DNA from: Pacificimonas sp963710205
GTDB taxonomy: Bacteria > Pseudomonadota > Alphaproteobacteria > Sphingomonadales > Sphingomonadaceae
Length of the DNA: 64,000 nt
NCBI GenBank assembly: GCA_963710205.1
Contig: CAVPZG010000004.1
Coordinates: 248,001 to 312,000, forward strand
Direction: 5' to 3'
Part shown: positions 52,182 to 62,117 of the stretch, piece after piece
Layout: each line of letters opens with the position of its first letter
Numbering within the stretch: position 1 is the first letter of the stretch
Made by a program: the position numbers and the translations under genes
Notes under the pieces: generated by a model
What the model was told of the DNA's origin: nothing
The model's database searches: none
What the model saw: only the letters and a program-made list of their open reading frames with translations

Positions 52182-53543
52182 TCAGAGCAGAGGCGCGGCC
52201 AGGCGGGCGATGCCCTCCACATGCTGGCGTATCCATCCCGGATGACGCGGACCGGGACGGGAGCCTGTACGAAGATCCTCGATCCAGCCTGCGATCGTTT
52301 CAATTTCCCGGCTGCCGTAAAGCACCAAGGTAGATTCCCGGTTCAGGAACAGGCTGCGGAAATCGAGGTTGGGGGAACCGACCAGCGCGGCCTGGTCGGC
52401 GATAATCGCCTTCCCGTGGATCATGCCGCGATCGTAGCGGAAAATCCTGACGCCCGCCTTGTCGAGTTCACGCAGATAGGCGCCGCGTGCCAGGTCGGCG
52501 ACGGCATGATTGGACCGGTCCGGGACCACAACCCGCACATCGACGCCCCGCCTTGCCGCGAGTTCGAGCGCGCGCGCGATCCCCTCGTCCGGGATAAAAT
52601 AGGGTGTGACGATCCAGACGCGGGATTTCGCGGCGAAGATAACGGACAGGATGAGGTCGAACAGCACCTGTCCCTCCGCATAGGGACCGCTGGGAACAAG
52701 CTGCACGGCGGCGTCGCCGGCACGCTGCAGCGGCTGCGGCGACGGCGGCAGGTCCGCACCCTTCGCATCCTGCCAGTCGCCGCGAAACATGGTGGCATAA
52801 TCGAGGACGGCGGGACCATCGATGCGAAAGGCAAGTTCCCGCCAGCGGCTCTCGTCCGGTTCCGGCCCCAGATATTCCGACGCGATATTGAACCCGCCCG
52901 CCAGCGCCTGGCGTTCGTCGACGATCATCACCTTGCGGTGGTTGCGAAGATTGGGCCGACCACGAAAAGGCAGCCGGGCGAGCGGTGAGAAACGAATCGC
53001 CTTGCCACCGGCGCGGCGCAGGGGCCGCAGGCTGTGTTCGCGCAGGAACAGCGAGCCTGCCGCATCGACCATCAGGCGCACGTCGATACCTTCTGCCGCA
53101 CGCTTTGCGAGCGCGGCCAGCACGGCACCGCCAACCGGACCGTCCTTGAAGACATAGGTGCTGAGCCAAATGGAGCGTTCCGCGCGCGCGATCATCGCCA
53201 TCAGTTCCGCATAGGTTTCGTGCCCGCTGAGGTGGAAGCTGATGGCATTCCCCTCGCTGACCTGCGGCACGGCATAACTGGCGAGAAGCGGCGCGGCGGG
53301 TCCGGGCGGCAGGCGCGCAGGAACCTGACTGATCGTGAGTTCAGGCAGCGCCCGTTCGTGATAATTGCGGCTGAGCCCGAACAAAAGGAATAGCGGCAGC
53401 GCGATATAGGGAAGCAGCAATATGGACAGCAGCCACGCCATCGATGCCTGCGGCGCACGGCGCTGGCGCAGCAACAGGCTGGTCGCCATGACAATACCAA
53501 GCGTAACGACGACCGCCGTGATATGGGCGAGGAAGAAGTCCAT
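52182..53543 (-). CDS. cls: Cardiolipin synthase (phospholipase D family)
   Basis: A 453-residue membrane enzyme joining two phosphatidylglycerols. Two N-terminal helices (ITAVVVTLGIVMATSLLL and MAWLLSILLLPYIALPLFLLFG) precede two PLD domains with HKD motifs: NHRKVMIVDERQALAGGFN and MIHGKAIIADQAALVGSPNLD. Minus strand, single gene. Confidence 0.93.
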   Translation of the reverse strand: MDFFLAHITAVVVTLGIVMATSLLLRQRRAPQASMAWLLSILLLPYIALPLFLLFGLSRNYHERALPELTISQVPARLPPGPAAPLLASYAVPQVSEGNAISFHLSGHETYAELMAMIARAERSIWLSTYVFKDGPVGGAVLAALAKRAAEGIDVRLMVDAAGSLFLREHSLRPLRRAGGKAIRFSPLARLPFRGRPNLRNHRKVMIVDERQALAGGFNIASEYLGPEPDESRWRELAFRIDGPAVLDYATMFRGDWQDAKGADLPPSPQPLQRAGDAAVQLVPSGPYAEGQVLFDLILSVIFAAKSRVWIVTPYFIPDEGIARALELAARRGVDVRVVVPDRSNHAVADLARGAYLRELDKAGVRIFRYDRGMIHGKAIIADQAALVGSPNLDFRSLFLNRESTLVLYGSREIETIAGWIEDLRTGSRPGPRHPGWIRQHVEGIARLAAPLL

Positions 53544-53629
53544 GCTGTGAGCTTAACATGGAATCCCCTGAATGTAGCGTTGCGTACGAACCGATGCGCG
53601 GATGCGATTTAGGCGGTAGCCGCGATCTG

Positions 53630-54970
53630 CTACCGGGTGGGCAATGCCTTGTCCGGCGAGCCGCCTGAAGTCTTTGCCCAGATGAAACCGAAGGCAACCG
53701 CGATCATGCTTAGGGGCAGGCTTCGGTAAAAGGTGCCATCGACAGCGGAAAATACGCCCAATCCGATGATAAGGAGCGCTGGACCCGCATATTCAGGCCC
53801 CAGTGTTCTCAGCCGCATGAGCGTGCGCCAGCAGATGATCGCAGCCATCCACAGGAAAAGACCAAGCCCCACAATCCCCCAGTCAAAAGCCACCTGCAGA
53901 AGGACATTATGTGGCTGCGCCATTTTGGACCCCACGATCACGGGCTTGAACTGGTTTGTGCCATGTCCGAAAACCGGTCGGTCAGCGATCGCTGCGGCAG
54001 CCTGTGTCCAGAGCTCGTAACGGCCGGTGGTAAATCTTCCGGAATTGATTTCCGCAGCGGTTTTAAACGAGCGCGTGATGCCCATCTGGGGGTCGGGCAC
54101 AGGCAGGGTGGCGGCGATTACAATGCCGATACCGAATGCGCTGATGGCATGTTTGGCATATTTCAGGTTTCTGAAATATGGCAATAATATAGGCGAAACA
54201 CAGATGGCTATGGCGATCGAATAGAGGGCCCCACGTGACCCGGTCCACCCCGCGAACCCGACCGCAAGCGCGATCGTGGCATACCAGCCGGCCCTGCGTC
54301 TTGCGCTGCCCTCTTTCGCAACCATATTCCCGATGGCCAGCGCAGCGACAGCAACGGCATAATATCCGTAATGTCTGATATTTGACGCGGCGGGAAGGTC
54401 GTCAATCCACGAAAACCCGTCAAGTTTCGGTACGAAAATCGCAAAGCCAGCCACGCCCGCAACGAACGTCCAGAAACCTATGATATAGGCATTGATAACA
54501 CTTCGTTGACTGAGGCCGCGCGGCACCAGCACGAAAATTGACACGAAAAGAAGGATATGGAGGAGATATTCCATATTTTTGCTGAATGCCCGATCGGTAT
54601 CCGAGGCAACCAGCATCGAAGTCATGTTGCAAAGCAGGACGAGGAGAAAGAGCGGGATCAGCAGGCTTGGTCGGTAGAGCTCGGCCCAGTTGATCCGGCT
54701 ACGCAAGGCAACGAGTATCACCAGAAACTCGGACAGCAGGATCGTTGGGGTCAAAGCCCTGAGGCTGGCCGTGCGATCAGCCACTGCGGGATCGCCCGAC
54801 CAGGTCAAGGCCAGCAGTGGCAGAAGGGCCAGCCCCAGGATCCAGGGGATGGCGTTGCGCCAGACATCGGAGAGTGCCGGCGTAGTCGGCGCATCGACGG
54901 CGAAATCGACCTTGAGCTGTAAATCGCTGGAATACTGGCTTGGCATAGTCACTGGTCCCCGGTCAGACAT
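53630..54970 (-). CDS. O-antigen ligase/polymerase-like membrane protein
   Basis: A 446-residue protein with about twelve helices. The Wzy_C/O-antigen ligase pattern is present: large periplasmic loop with TAAEINSGRFTTGRYELWTQAAAAIADRPVFGHGTNQF and then MAQPHNVLLQVAFDWGIVGLGLFLW. It likely joins or polymerises surface glycan on lipid carrier. Start may be 54970 or 54946. The AT content is slightly higher than neighbours. Confidence 0.8.
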   Translation of the reverse strand: MSDRGPVTMPSQYSSDLQLKVDFAVDAPTTPALSDVWRNAIPWILGLALLPLLALTWSGDPAVADRTASLRALTPTILLSEFLVILVALRSRINWAELYRPSLLIPLFLLVLLCNMTSMLVASDTDRAFSKNMEYLLHILLFVSIFVLVPRGLSQRSVINAYIIGFWTFVAGVAGFAIFVPKLDGFSWIDDLPAASNIRHYGYYAVAVAALAIGNMVAKEGSARRRAGWYATIALAVGFAGWTGSRGALYSIAIAICVSPILLPYFRNLKYAKHAISAFGIGIVIAATLPVPDPQMGITRSFKTAAEINSGRFTTGRYELWTQAAAAIADRPVFGHGTNQFKPVIVGSKMAQPHNVLLQVAFDWGIVGLGLFLWMAAIICWRTLMRLRTLGPEYAGPALLIIGLGVFSAVDGTFYRSLPLSMIAVAFGFIWAKTSGGSPDKALPTR

Positions 54971-55049
54971 GCTGACCTAGCCGGATATGCTTAAGGGGCC
55001 GCTAACTTCCCGCGCGGAAAGACCGGTGCCATCTGCATTCATGGTGAAA

Positions 55050-55124
55050 TGGTGACCCCTACGGGAATCGAACCCGTGTTTCAGCCGTGAAAGGGCCGCG
55101 TCCTAACCGCTAGACGAAGGGGCC
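55050..55124 (-). tRNA. tRNA-Glu (anticodon TTC)
   Basis: On the minus strand, acceptor GGCCCCT pairs with AGGGGTC; D arm TCTAGCGGTTAGGA; anticodon loop CTTTCAC gives TTC; T arm ACGGG-TTCGATT-CCCGT; discriminator A and the CCA are encoded. Flanked by the O-antigen ligase-like gene and recJ. Confidence 0.96.
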
Positions 55125-55233
55125 ACACGCACATTGGTGCGGACGGGAGGCCAGATAGGCGGCGGGGGTGCGGGCGTCAAGCCGTGTCTGCGGGGCTGCG
55201 GTGATCTGTCCCCCGAAAATGGCCGGCCCGGGA

Positions 55234-57018
55234 TCAGTCGGCCCAGGCCGCATCGTCCAGATGGATCTCAGCCCGGGGGGTGGCATGCCAGTCATCGCGC
55301 TTGATACGGCCCGCCACGAAGAGGCGGCGGCCCTTCGCGCCCAGGATGGCCGCACCGAGCGGCGTGTCCTCGGCGCGGAAGGCGATGCCCTTCACACGCT
55401 TGCCGTCCGCCCCCGCAAGGACGGCGCGCACATGGCCCGTGCCAACGACGCCGCAATCAACGACGCTGACCGGTCCCGCCGCGATGCGCGGTGCCGGCCA
55501 GCCCATTCCATAAGGGGCGGCGCTGTCAAGCGTTTCGGCGAGTTCGGGAGTAACGCCGCCGGGGGCGAGCGCGATGTCGAGGTCGAGTGCCTGCTTTGCC
55601 TGCGCTTCGGTAACGGCCTCTCCCAACCGCTCGCAGAGAAATTCGGACAGCCGCGGTATGTCGGCTTCCGCGACCGTCAGCCCCGCCGCCATGGCGTGGC
55701 CGCCGCCTGCGGAAATCAGGCCGCGTTCCTTGGCCGCGAGAATGGCACTGCCCAGATCGACGCCGCTGATCGACCGCCCCGAGCCCTTTCCGATACCATG
55801 TTCGTCCGTGCCGATGACGATGGCGGGCGTGCCGAGCCTGTCCTTGAGGCGGCTGGCCGCAATTCCGATCACGCCGGGATGCCAGCCTGCGCCCGACACG
55901 ACCGCGATGGGCATATTGGCCGCACGTTCGGCGGCGGCCAGTGCTTCCTCGGTGACCTGCGCCTCGATCGCGCGGCGCTCGTGGTTCAGGCGATTTAGCT
56001 CCTCGGCGATGCCGGGACAGGCGTCGTCGTCCATGCCGGACAGCAGACGCACGCCGAGGTCAGCCTGACCGACACGTCCGCCCGCGTTGATGCGCGGGCC
56101 GAGCGCAAAGCCGAGGTCGCTGGCGATGGGAGCGCGTTCCAGCCCGGCAGCGGCTGCAAGCGCACTGAGACCGGCATTGCCGCGCTGTCCCATGATCTTC
56201 AGCCCCTGACTGACAAAGGCGCGGTTGAGACCGGTCAGCGGCACCACGTCGGCGACCGTCCCAAGGGCGACGATGTCGAGAAGGCTGATGATATTCGGTT
56301 CCCGGGCGCTGCCGAAATGCCCGCGCGTCCTGAGCTCGCGTTGCAGCGCGACGGCCAGCAGGAATGCCATGCCGACAGCGGCAAGATGGCCGTAGGTCGC
56401 CGCCTCCTCGTTTTCGTCGAGGCGATTGGGATTCACGATGGCGATGGCGGGGGGCAATGAGGTGGAGGCCTTGTGGTGATCGACGATGATGACGTCGAGA
56501 CCAGCGGCCTGCGCCGCTTCCAGCGCCTCAAATCCCTGAGTGCCGCAATCGACACAGATGACGAGATCCGTCCCCTGTTCCTTCAGCTTCACAAGTGCAT
56601 CCGCACCGGGGCCGTAACCTTCGAGGAGGCGGTCGGGGATATAATGGCCGGGTTTCGCACCGCAGGCGCTGAGGTGGCGTATCAGAACCGCGGCGCTGGT
56701 CGCGCCGTCGACGTCATAATCGCCGAAAATGACGATGCGCTCGCCATTCTGCACGGCATCGGCGGTGCGTGCGGCGGCCCTGTCCATGTCGACGAAAATG
56801 CTGGGATCGGGCAACATCTCGCGGATGGTCGGCGCGCGCAGGCGCTCGATTTCATCTGGATGTGCGCCGCGCGACAGGAACAGGCGCCGGACGAGCTCAT
56901 CCTCGCCCAGCATCTGCGCATCCGTAAGTTCACCGGACGTGCCGCCGCGCCAGCGCCAGGCCTTGCCCATGATACTGCTGGTGACACCGAAGACATGTGC
57001 GGAAAGGGGGGCGGACAT
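55234..57018 (-). CDS. recJ: Single-stranded-DNA exonuclease RecJ
   Basis: A 594-residue 5'-3' exonuclease of recombination and mismatch repair. DHH phosphoesterase motifs: IVIFGDYDVDGATSAAVLIRHL, VICVDCGT, DVIIVDHHKAS, GHLAAVGMAFLL; DHHA1 motif GGGHAMAAGLTV; C-terminal OB domain. Follows glpX on the same strand after 165 bases. Confidence 0.96.
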   Translation of the reverse strand: MSAPLSAHVFGVTSSIMGKAWRWRGGTSGELTDAQMLGEDELVRRLFLSRGAHPDEIERLRAPTIREMLPDPSIFVDMDRAAARTADAVQNGERIVIFGDYDVDGATSAAVLIRHLSACGAKPGHYIPDRLLEGYGPGADALVKLKEQGTDLVICVDCGTQGFEALEAAQAAGLDVIIVDHHKASTSLPPAIAIVNPNRLDENEEAATYGHLAAVGMAFLLAVALQRELRTRGHFGSAREPNIISLLDIVALGTVADVVPLTGLNRAFVSQGLKIMGQRGNAGLSALAAAAGLERAPIASDLGFALGPRINAGGRVGQADLGVRLLSGMDDDACPGIAEELNRLNHERRAIEAQVTEEALAAAERAANMPIAVVSGAGWHPGVIGIAASRLKDRLGTPAIVIGTDEHGIGKGSGRSISGVDLGSAILAAKERGLISAGGGHAMAAGLTVAEADIPRLSEFLCERLGEAVTEAQAKQALDLDIALAPGGVTPELAETLDSAAPYGMGWPAPRIAAGPVSVVDCGVVGTGHVRAVLAGADGKRVKGIAFRAEDTPLGAAILGAKGRRLFVAGRIKRDDWHATPRAEIHLDDAAWAD

Positions 57019-57183
57019 ATCCTGTCTTTAGGGGTGGTGCACTGTTTTGGGAATCCTGACAGGCAAATAAACCCGGTCGCTCCGACCTTCGCGCCTGAAT
57101 GGCACGCCAATCCCGGAAGGACCGAAATTTTCGCAGCCCCCCGGACTCGGGACCACGTTCGCAGTGACAATATGCGTCGTGAG

Positions 57184-58167
57184 CTAGCCCGCGCTTTTGG
57201 GTTCGCGCCGGTGCTGGCTCTTCACATAGCGGACCGTGCCGGATGATGCGCGCATGACGACCGTTTCCGTCGTCAGGCCGCCTCCGCGCAGGCGCTTGAC
57301 GCCTTGCAGCAACGAGCCGTCGGTGACGCCCGCTGCCGTGAAGATGACATCGCCCTTCGCCATATCCTCCAGCGTGTAAATGCGGTCCAGGTCTTCGATA
57401 CCCCATTTCGCGGCGCGGCGTTTTTCATCCTCGTTGCGAAAGACGAGGCGGCCCTGCATCTGGCCGCCGACACAGCGCAGCGCTGCGGCGGCAAGAACGC
57501 CTTCCGGCGCGCCGCCCTGGCCCATATAGATGTCGATGGTGGTATCGGGATCGGTCGTGGCGATGACGCCGGCCACATCGCCGTCGGGGATAAGCTGAAT
57601 GCCGCAGCCAATTTCGCGCAGCTCGGCGATGATCTTCTCATGGCGCGGGCGATCGAGGACGCAGGCGATGATATCGCCGGGCGCGACGCCCTTTTCCTTT
57701 GCCAGTGCCTCGATATTCTCCTTCACGCTTCTGTCGAGCGAGACGAGGCCTTCCGAATAACCGGGCCCAATGGCGATCTTGTCCATATAGGTGTCAGGGG
57801 CGTTGAGGAGATTGCCTTCCTCGGCGATGGCAAGAACGGCGAGCGCATTGGGGCCGGCCTTCGCCGTGATCGTCGTGCCCTCCAGCGGGTCGAGCGCGAT
57901 GTCGACCTTTCCGGCCTTTTTCTTTGCCTTGCCGACCTTCTCGCCAATGTACAGCATCGGCGCTTCGTCGCGCTCGCCCTCGCCAATGACAATCGTTCCT
58001 TCAAAGGGCAGATCGTTGAGCGCGGCGCGCATGGCCTTCACCGCGGCGGCGTCTGCGGCCTTCTCATCGCCCCTGCCGATCAGTTTGGACGCGGCGATGG
58101 CGGCGGATTCGACGACGCGCACCATTTCAAGAACGAGGAGACGGTCGAGCGGGTCTTTTTTGGCCAT
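57184..58167 (-). CDS. glpX: Class II fructose-1,6-bisphosphatase
   Basis: A 327-residue gluconeogenic phosphatase. MVRVVESAAIAASKLIGRGDEKAAD, GTIVIGEGERDEAPMLYIGE, DIALDPLEGTTITAKAG (metal and substrate binding), GGAPEGVLAAAALRCVGG. Complete. Upstream of recJ; the pairing glpX-recJ is common in alphaproteobacteria. Confidence 0.96.
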   Translation of the reverse strand: MAKKDPLDRLLVLEMVRVVESAAIAASKLIGRGDEKAADAAAVKAMRAALNDLPFEGTIVIGEGERDEAPMLYIGEKVGKAKKKAGKVDIALDPLEGTTITAKAGPNALAVLAIAEEGNLLNAPDTYMDKIAIGPGYSEGLVSLDRSVKENIEALAKEKGVAPGDIIACVLDRPRHEKIIAELREIGCGIQLIPDGDVAGVIATTDPDTTIDIYMGQGGAPEGVLAAAALRCVGGQMQGRLVFRNEDEKRRAAKWGIEDLDRIYTLEDMAKGDVIFTAAGVTDGSLLQGVKRLRGGGLTTETVVMRASSGTVRYVKSQHRREPKSAG

Positions 58168-58254
58168 GGGTTCGGAGTCCGGAAGGTTGTTTCGTGTGCA
58201 CGCGCGATAGCCCTGGCTAGTAGACAGGGCAACTGCCTGAGCGGAGATTGAAGG

Positions 58255-58848
58255 TTAACGCGCGGCCTTTTTGAGAGCGACCCTGACGACATCCTCAACG
58301 GTGGCATCCGTTCCGAGTTCTTCGATTGCCTGTCCGACGACCTTGCTGGCCTGTGCGGGTTTGAATCCAAGATTGCCAAGCGCGGATTGCGCGTCGGCAG
58401 CGATACTGCCCCCGGGAGCGGTGGCGGGGGTCGCCGCGCCGCCCAGCGCGGGCCCGGATTTGTCGGCCAGTTCCGTGACGATGCGCTGGGCCAGCTTTGG
58501 CCCCACGCCGGGCGTGCGCGCGACCATCGCCTTGTCAGCGTGGGCGAGGGCGCGCTGCAATTCATCCGCGCTGAGGGTTGAAAGGATGGCAAGCGCAACG
58601 CGCGCGCCGACGCCCTGAACGCCAGTCAGCAGGCGGAACCATGCCTGTTCGTCGCGATGTAGAAAGCCATAGAGCTGAAACGCATCCTCGCGGATCACGG
58701 TTTCGATATGGAGCGCCACGCGTTCGCCATGGCCGATGGCGGCGATGGTTCGGGTGGAGGCGCTGACCAGATAGCCGACGCCGCCGACGTCGATGACGGC
58801 GTGGTCTGCGGCCAGCTCGTCCACGATACCCTTCAGCTTCGCGATCAT
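58255..58848 (-). CDS. ruvA: Holliday junction helicase subunit RuvA
   Basis: A 197-residue junction-binding protein. MIAKLKGIVDELAADHAVIDVGGVGYLV (OB fold), FRLLTGVQGVGARVALAILSTL and TPGVGPKLAQRIVTELADK (HhH motifs), then an Ala-rich linker and the RuvB-contact domain. Lies 13 bases after ruvC. ruvB is not next; glpX follows instead. Confidence 0.97.
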   Translation of the reverse strand: MIAKLKGIVDELAADHAVIDVGGVGYLVSASTRTIAAIGHGERVALHIETVIREDAFQLYGFLHRDEQAWFRLLTGVQGVGARVALAILSTLSADELQRALAHADKAMVARTPGVGPKLAQRIVTELADKSGPALGGAATPATAPGGSIAADAQSALGNLGFKPAQASKVVGQAIEELGTDATVEDVVRVALKKAAR

Positions 58849-58861
58849 CGGATGATCCCCG

Positions 58862-59353
58862 TCATGCGTGCATCACCATCTTCGCCTGCGCCGCCATGCC
58901 CGCATGGGTGATGGCGACAGCGAGCGCGTCGGAGGCGTCGAGGCTGTCCGGTTTCGCGCCGGGCAGCAGGCGTTCGACCATGGCCTGCACCTGTCGCTTT
59001 TCCGCAGCGCCGTTGCCGACGACAGCCTTTTTGACGAGGCGCGGGGCATATTCGGCAACATCGAGGCCCGCAGCGCCCAGCGCCGCCATGACCGCGCCGC
59101 GCGCCTGACCGAGTTTCAGGGTGGATTGCGGGTTCTTGTTGGAGAAGACTTCTTCGGCGGCGGCCTCGTGCGGCGCAAACTCAGTGATAATGGCGCGGGT
59201 TTCGGCAAACAGTGCCGAGAGCCGCGCGGGCATGGTGAGTTTCACGGGCGGTTTTATCGTGCCATTGGCAACATGTGACAGGCGGCTGCCCTCTGCGCGA
59301 ATGATGCCCCAGCCAGTGCCGGTCAGCGACGGGTCGATACCGAGGATCAGCAT
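58862..59353 (-). CDS. ruvC: Holliday junction endonuclease RuvC
   Basis: A 163-residue RNase H-fold resolvase. MLILGIDPSLTGTGWGII holds the first acidic residue, EEVFSNKNPQSTLKLGQARG the second, and SLDASDALAVAITHA the last pair. ATG 59353 matches the family start; the frame continues upstream without homology. First gene of ruvC-ruvA. Confidence 0.96.
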   Translation of the reverse strand: MLILGIDPSLTGTGWGIIRAEGSRLSHVANGTIKPPVKLTMPARLSALFAETRAIITEFAPHEAAAEEVFSNKNPQSTLKLGQARGAVMAALGAAGLDVAEYAPRLVKKAVVGNGAAEKRQVQAMVERLLPGAKPDSLDASDALAVAITHAGMAAQAKMVMHA

Positions 59354-59432
59354 TCGCTTTTCCCGCGCCCGGCTGGCGGAGGGTTCGGGAAAGAGAAGAG
59401 TCGAAAACGCGTACGGCGCGTTGCGCCGCTTC

Positions 59433-59470
59433 CTCTCCTGACTTCTCCATGGCGGGGAGAGAAGAGAAAA
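59433..59470. repeat. REP-like GC palindrome between yebC and ruvC
   Basis: CTCTCC at 59433-59438 and CTTCTCC at 59442-59448 face GGGGAGAGAAG at 59454-59464. The arrangement resembles the palindromes at 681-699 and 1356-1377. Confidence 0.5.
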
Positions 59471-59480
59471 GCGGGCGCAT

Positions 59481-60230
59481 TCACCCGCTGATCTTTTCCA
59501 TGATTTCGTCGGAAATCTCGTAATTGCCGTAGACCGTCTGCACGTCGTCATCATCGTCGAGTGCGTCGATCAGCTTGAACAGGGTTTCGGCCGGCCCCTC
59601 TTCCATGTCCACCGTTTCCATAGGCTTCCAGTAGAGTTTCGCGCCTTCAGGCTCACCGATGGATTCTTCCAGCGCCTTGGCGACTTCATGCAGCGCATTG
59701 GCTTCGGTGTAGATCTCATGCTCCTCGTCACCGGATGAATCGACGTCGTCGGCCCCCGCTTCGAGCGCGGCCTCGAACAGCTTGTCCGCGCCGATGGCGT
59801 CCTTTTTATAGGTAATCAGGCCGACATGGTTGAAGCCGTGCGTCACCGTGCCGGGACCACCCACATTGCCGCCATTCCTTGAAAAGATGGTGCGGACATT
59901 GGTGTTCGTGCGGTTGCGGTTGTCGGTCAGCGTCTCGACGATCAGGGCGACGCCGCCGGGGCCGAACCCCTCATAGCGGATTTCCTCGTAATTATCGCCC
60001 TCGCCGCCGACAGCCTTGTCGATGGCGCGCTGGATGTTGTCCTTTGGCATCGAAGCGGACTTCGCCGCCTGAACGGCGGCGCGCAGGCGGGGATTCATGT
60101 CGGGATCGGGCATTCCCGATTTCGCCGCGACGGTGATCTCGCGGCTGAGTTTGGAAAACATCGCCGAGCGCTTTTTGTCCTGCGCGCCCTTGCGGTGCAT
60201 GATGTTCTTGAATTTGCTGTGGCCTGCCAT
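59481..60230 (-). CDS. yebC: YebC/PmpR-family protein
   Basis: A 249-residue protein of the YebC family: MAGHSKFKNIMHRKGAQDKKRSAMFSKLSREITVAAKSG, then PKDNIQRAIDKA, EGFGPGGVALIVE and the C-terminal LIDALDDDDDVQTVYGNYE. Members were described as transcription regulators; some act on translating ribosomes at proline-rich stretches. Located upstream of ruvC, as in many bacteria. Confidence 0.96.
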   Translation of the reverse strand: MAGHSKFKNIMHRKGAQDKKRSAMFSKLSREITVAAKSGMPDPDMNPRLRAAVQAAKSASMPKDNIQRAIDKAVGGEGDNYEEIRYEGFGPGGVALIVETLTDNRNRTNTNVRTIFSRNGGNVGGPGTVTHGFNHVGLITYKKDAIGADKLFEAALEAGADDVDSSGDEEHEIYTEANALHEVAKALEESIGEPEGAKLYWKPMETVDMEEGPAETLFKLIDALDDDDDVQTVYGNYEISDEIMEKISG

Positions 60231-60269
60231 GGGTCGTCCCGAAACTGCGTTGTGATTTCGCCTTCGCCT

Positions 60270-60974
60270 CTAGCGCGGGCCGGCGCTTCCCTGCAACCGC
60301 GCGCAGTGATTGCAGGCGCCGACGGCGAGCGCCAGCGTGAACAGCAATATGCCGGCGTCGGTAAAGGCATGCACATGCGAAAGGAGGATATTGCCGAGCG
60401 TCAGGTTCGGCATGGCGATGGGCACGGCCATAGTGATGGTTTGCCGTGCCAGTGTCACGATCAGGACCGCGCCGACGAAACCTGCTGCGACACCGTTCAT
60501 GCCGCGCCACCACCAGGGTTCCATGGGAGACAGACGCGCAGTCGCTGTGCCCGCATAGAGCGGTAGGAAACGGGCAGCGAGAATCGCGGAAAGAATGGCA
60601 GCGGCGAACATGATAAGCTCGGCATGGGTGATGCCGATGCCATCCAGAAACGCGCGGTGCGCCGCCAGTACGGGCAGACTGCGGACCAGCGAAAGCAGGA
60701 ACGCTGCGACCGCAAAGATGACGAAGGCCAGCGTCGGCCGCGCCGGGCTGCCCTCGCCAGCCATGACGCGCATCAGCACATAGGGCAACCAGAGCATCAC
60801 GAGGAAAGATGCAAATGACAGGGTGATGGTCATCGCGCCCGATTGCTGCGTTTCAAGCGGCAGGAACATGACCATCGCCTTGCCGCTGAAGATGATGGCA
60901 AGGAGCAGCCAGTAGCGCGCGGGAAGTGCGCGAAGGTTCGAGAGGGCAGCGGCCAGCCAGTCGCCGGGCGTCAT
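60270..60974 (-). CDS. Integral membrane protein of unknown function
   Basis: A 234-residue protein with six or seven predicted helices (e.g. YWLLLAIIFSGKAMVMFL, LSFASFLVMLWLPYVLM, FVIFAVAAFLLSLV, AGFVGAVLIVTLA). A GACNHC pair of Cys near the C-terminus is the only motif-like feature. I do not recognise a family. Same strand as yebC. Confidence 0.65.
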   Translation of the reverse strand: MTPGDWLAAALSNLRALPARYWLLLAIIFSGKAMVMFLPLETQQSGAMTITLSFASFLVMLWLPYVLMRVMAGEGSPARPTLAFVIFAVAAFLLSLVRSLPVLAAHRAFLDGIGITHAELIMFAAAILSAILAARFLPLYAGTATARLSPMEPWWWRGMNGVAAGFVGAVLIVTLARQTITMAVPIAMPNLTLGNILLSHVHAFTDAGILLFTLALAVGACNHCARLQGSAGPR

Positions 60975-61026
60975 GTCTCCTTTTCCCTCCCCCGCAGGCG
61001 GCGGAGGGAATTATCGTGCATCACGC

Positions 61027-61344
61027 CTATAATTTCACCGCCGTGCCCGATGCCGACACCATCAGCATCGAACCGGTTTCACCAATGACCTCATAATCAA
61101 TATCCACAGCGACGACCGCGTCCGCGCCCAGTTTTGCGGCCTGCGCCTCCATCTCGGACAGCGCCTCCTGCCGCGCGTCGCGGAGGACGCCTTCATAAGC
61201 TCCGGCACGGCCGCCGACGATGTCGCGGATGTTGGAGAAGAAATCCTTGAACATGTTCGCGCCAAGGATCGCTTCGCCCGCGACGATGCCCAGATAGTCT
61301 TTTGCGGGGCGGCCTTCGACCGTGGGGGTGGTGGTCAGGATCAT
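61027..61344 (-). CDS. YbjQ-family (UPF0145) protein
   Basis: A 105-residue protein that is entirely the YbjQ pentameric fold: MILTTTPTVEGRPAKDYLGIVAGEAILGANMFKDFFSNIRDIVGGRAGAYE (in parts), and EMEAQAAKLGADAVVAVDIDYEVIG. Once labelled heavy-metal binding; function unclear. Its start overlaps the end of the coxM-type gene by four bases, making a three-gene unit. Confidence 0.92.
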   Translation of the reverse strand: MILTTTPTVEGRPAKDYLGIVAGEAILGANMFKDFFSNIRDIVGGRAGAYEGVLRDARQEALSEMEAQAAKLGADAVVAVDIDYEVIGETGSMLMVSASGTAVKL

Positions 61345-62117
61345 GAGAGGTCTCCAATAGCCTGTTTCAGCATGACGGTGCAGAGGTGCGCGCGATATTC
61401 CGGACTGGCGTGAATATCGCTCGACATGAGCGATGCGGCGGGAGCGGGGACGCTGTTGACGTCGGCACCATTCGCGAGCGCCTCCTCGGCCTCCGCCCAG
61501 CGGAACACGCCCTCCTGTCCGCAGCCGGTGACGGCGACACGCCAGACGCCATCTTCCAGCTCCGCCACGAAAACGCCGGAAAGGGCGTAGCGGGAGGCGG
61601 GATGGCGGAATTTCGCATAGGCAGCGCGTTTGGGAATGGCGAAACCGACGCGCTTGATGAGTTCGCCTTCCTCCAGCGCGGTGAAGAACATGCCCTGGAA
61701 GAAGTCCGCCGCGTCGATGCTGCGCCGGTCGGTTTCGATGACGGCACCGAGCGCCATCAGCGCGGCGGGATAATCCGCCGCGGGATCGTTATTGGCAAGC
61801 GCGCCGCCCAGCGTGCCGCGATTGCGGACCTGCGGATCGCCGATCAGCAGGGCCATGTTCATGAGGGCCGGAATGCGGCCCGCCTGCTCGGCGACATCGC
61901 GGTGGCGGGTCATGGCGCCGATCCACAGACGGCCGTCCGCCTCTGAAATGCCTCTCAGTTCCTCGATCTTCGAAAGGTCGATGAGACCATCGGGATCACG
62001 CAGGCGCGCCTTCATGGCGGGAATGAGCGTGTGGCCGCCAGCCAGATAGGCGACATCCTCGCCGGAACCGGCGGCGGAAACGGCATCGGCGACACTGGTG
62101 GGATGGTGCAGGGTCAT
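61341..62117 (-). CDS. coxM: FAD-binding subunit of xanthine/CO dehydrogenase family
   Basis: A 258-residue medium subunit. FAD contacts AYLAGGHTLIPAMKARL and IGDPQVRNRGTLGGALANNDPAADYPA; C-terminal CO_deh_flav_C domain (RHPASRYALSGVFVAEL). Usually carries electrons between the 2Fe-2S and molybdenum subunits. No large molybdenum subunit gene is adjacent. Four-base overlaps with both neighbours. Confidence 0.9.
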   Translation of the reverse strand: MTLHHPTSVADAVSAAGSGEDVAYLAGGHTLIPAMKARLRDPDGLIDLSKIEELRGISEADGRLWIGAMTRHRDVAEQAGRIPALMNMALLIGDPQVRNRGTLGGALANNDPAADYPAALMALGAVIETDRRSIDAADFFQGMFFTALEEGELIKRVGFAIPKRAAYAKFRHPASRYALSGVFVAELEDGVWRVAVTGCGQEGVFRWAEAEEALANGADVNSVPAPAASLMSSDIHASPEYRAHLCTVMLKQAIGDLS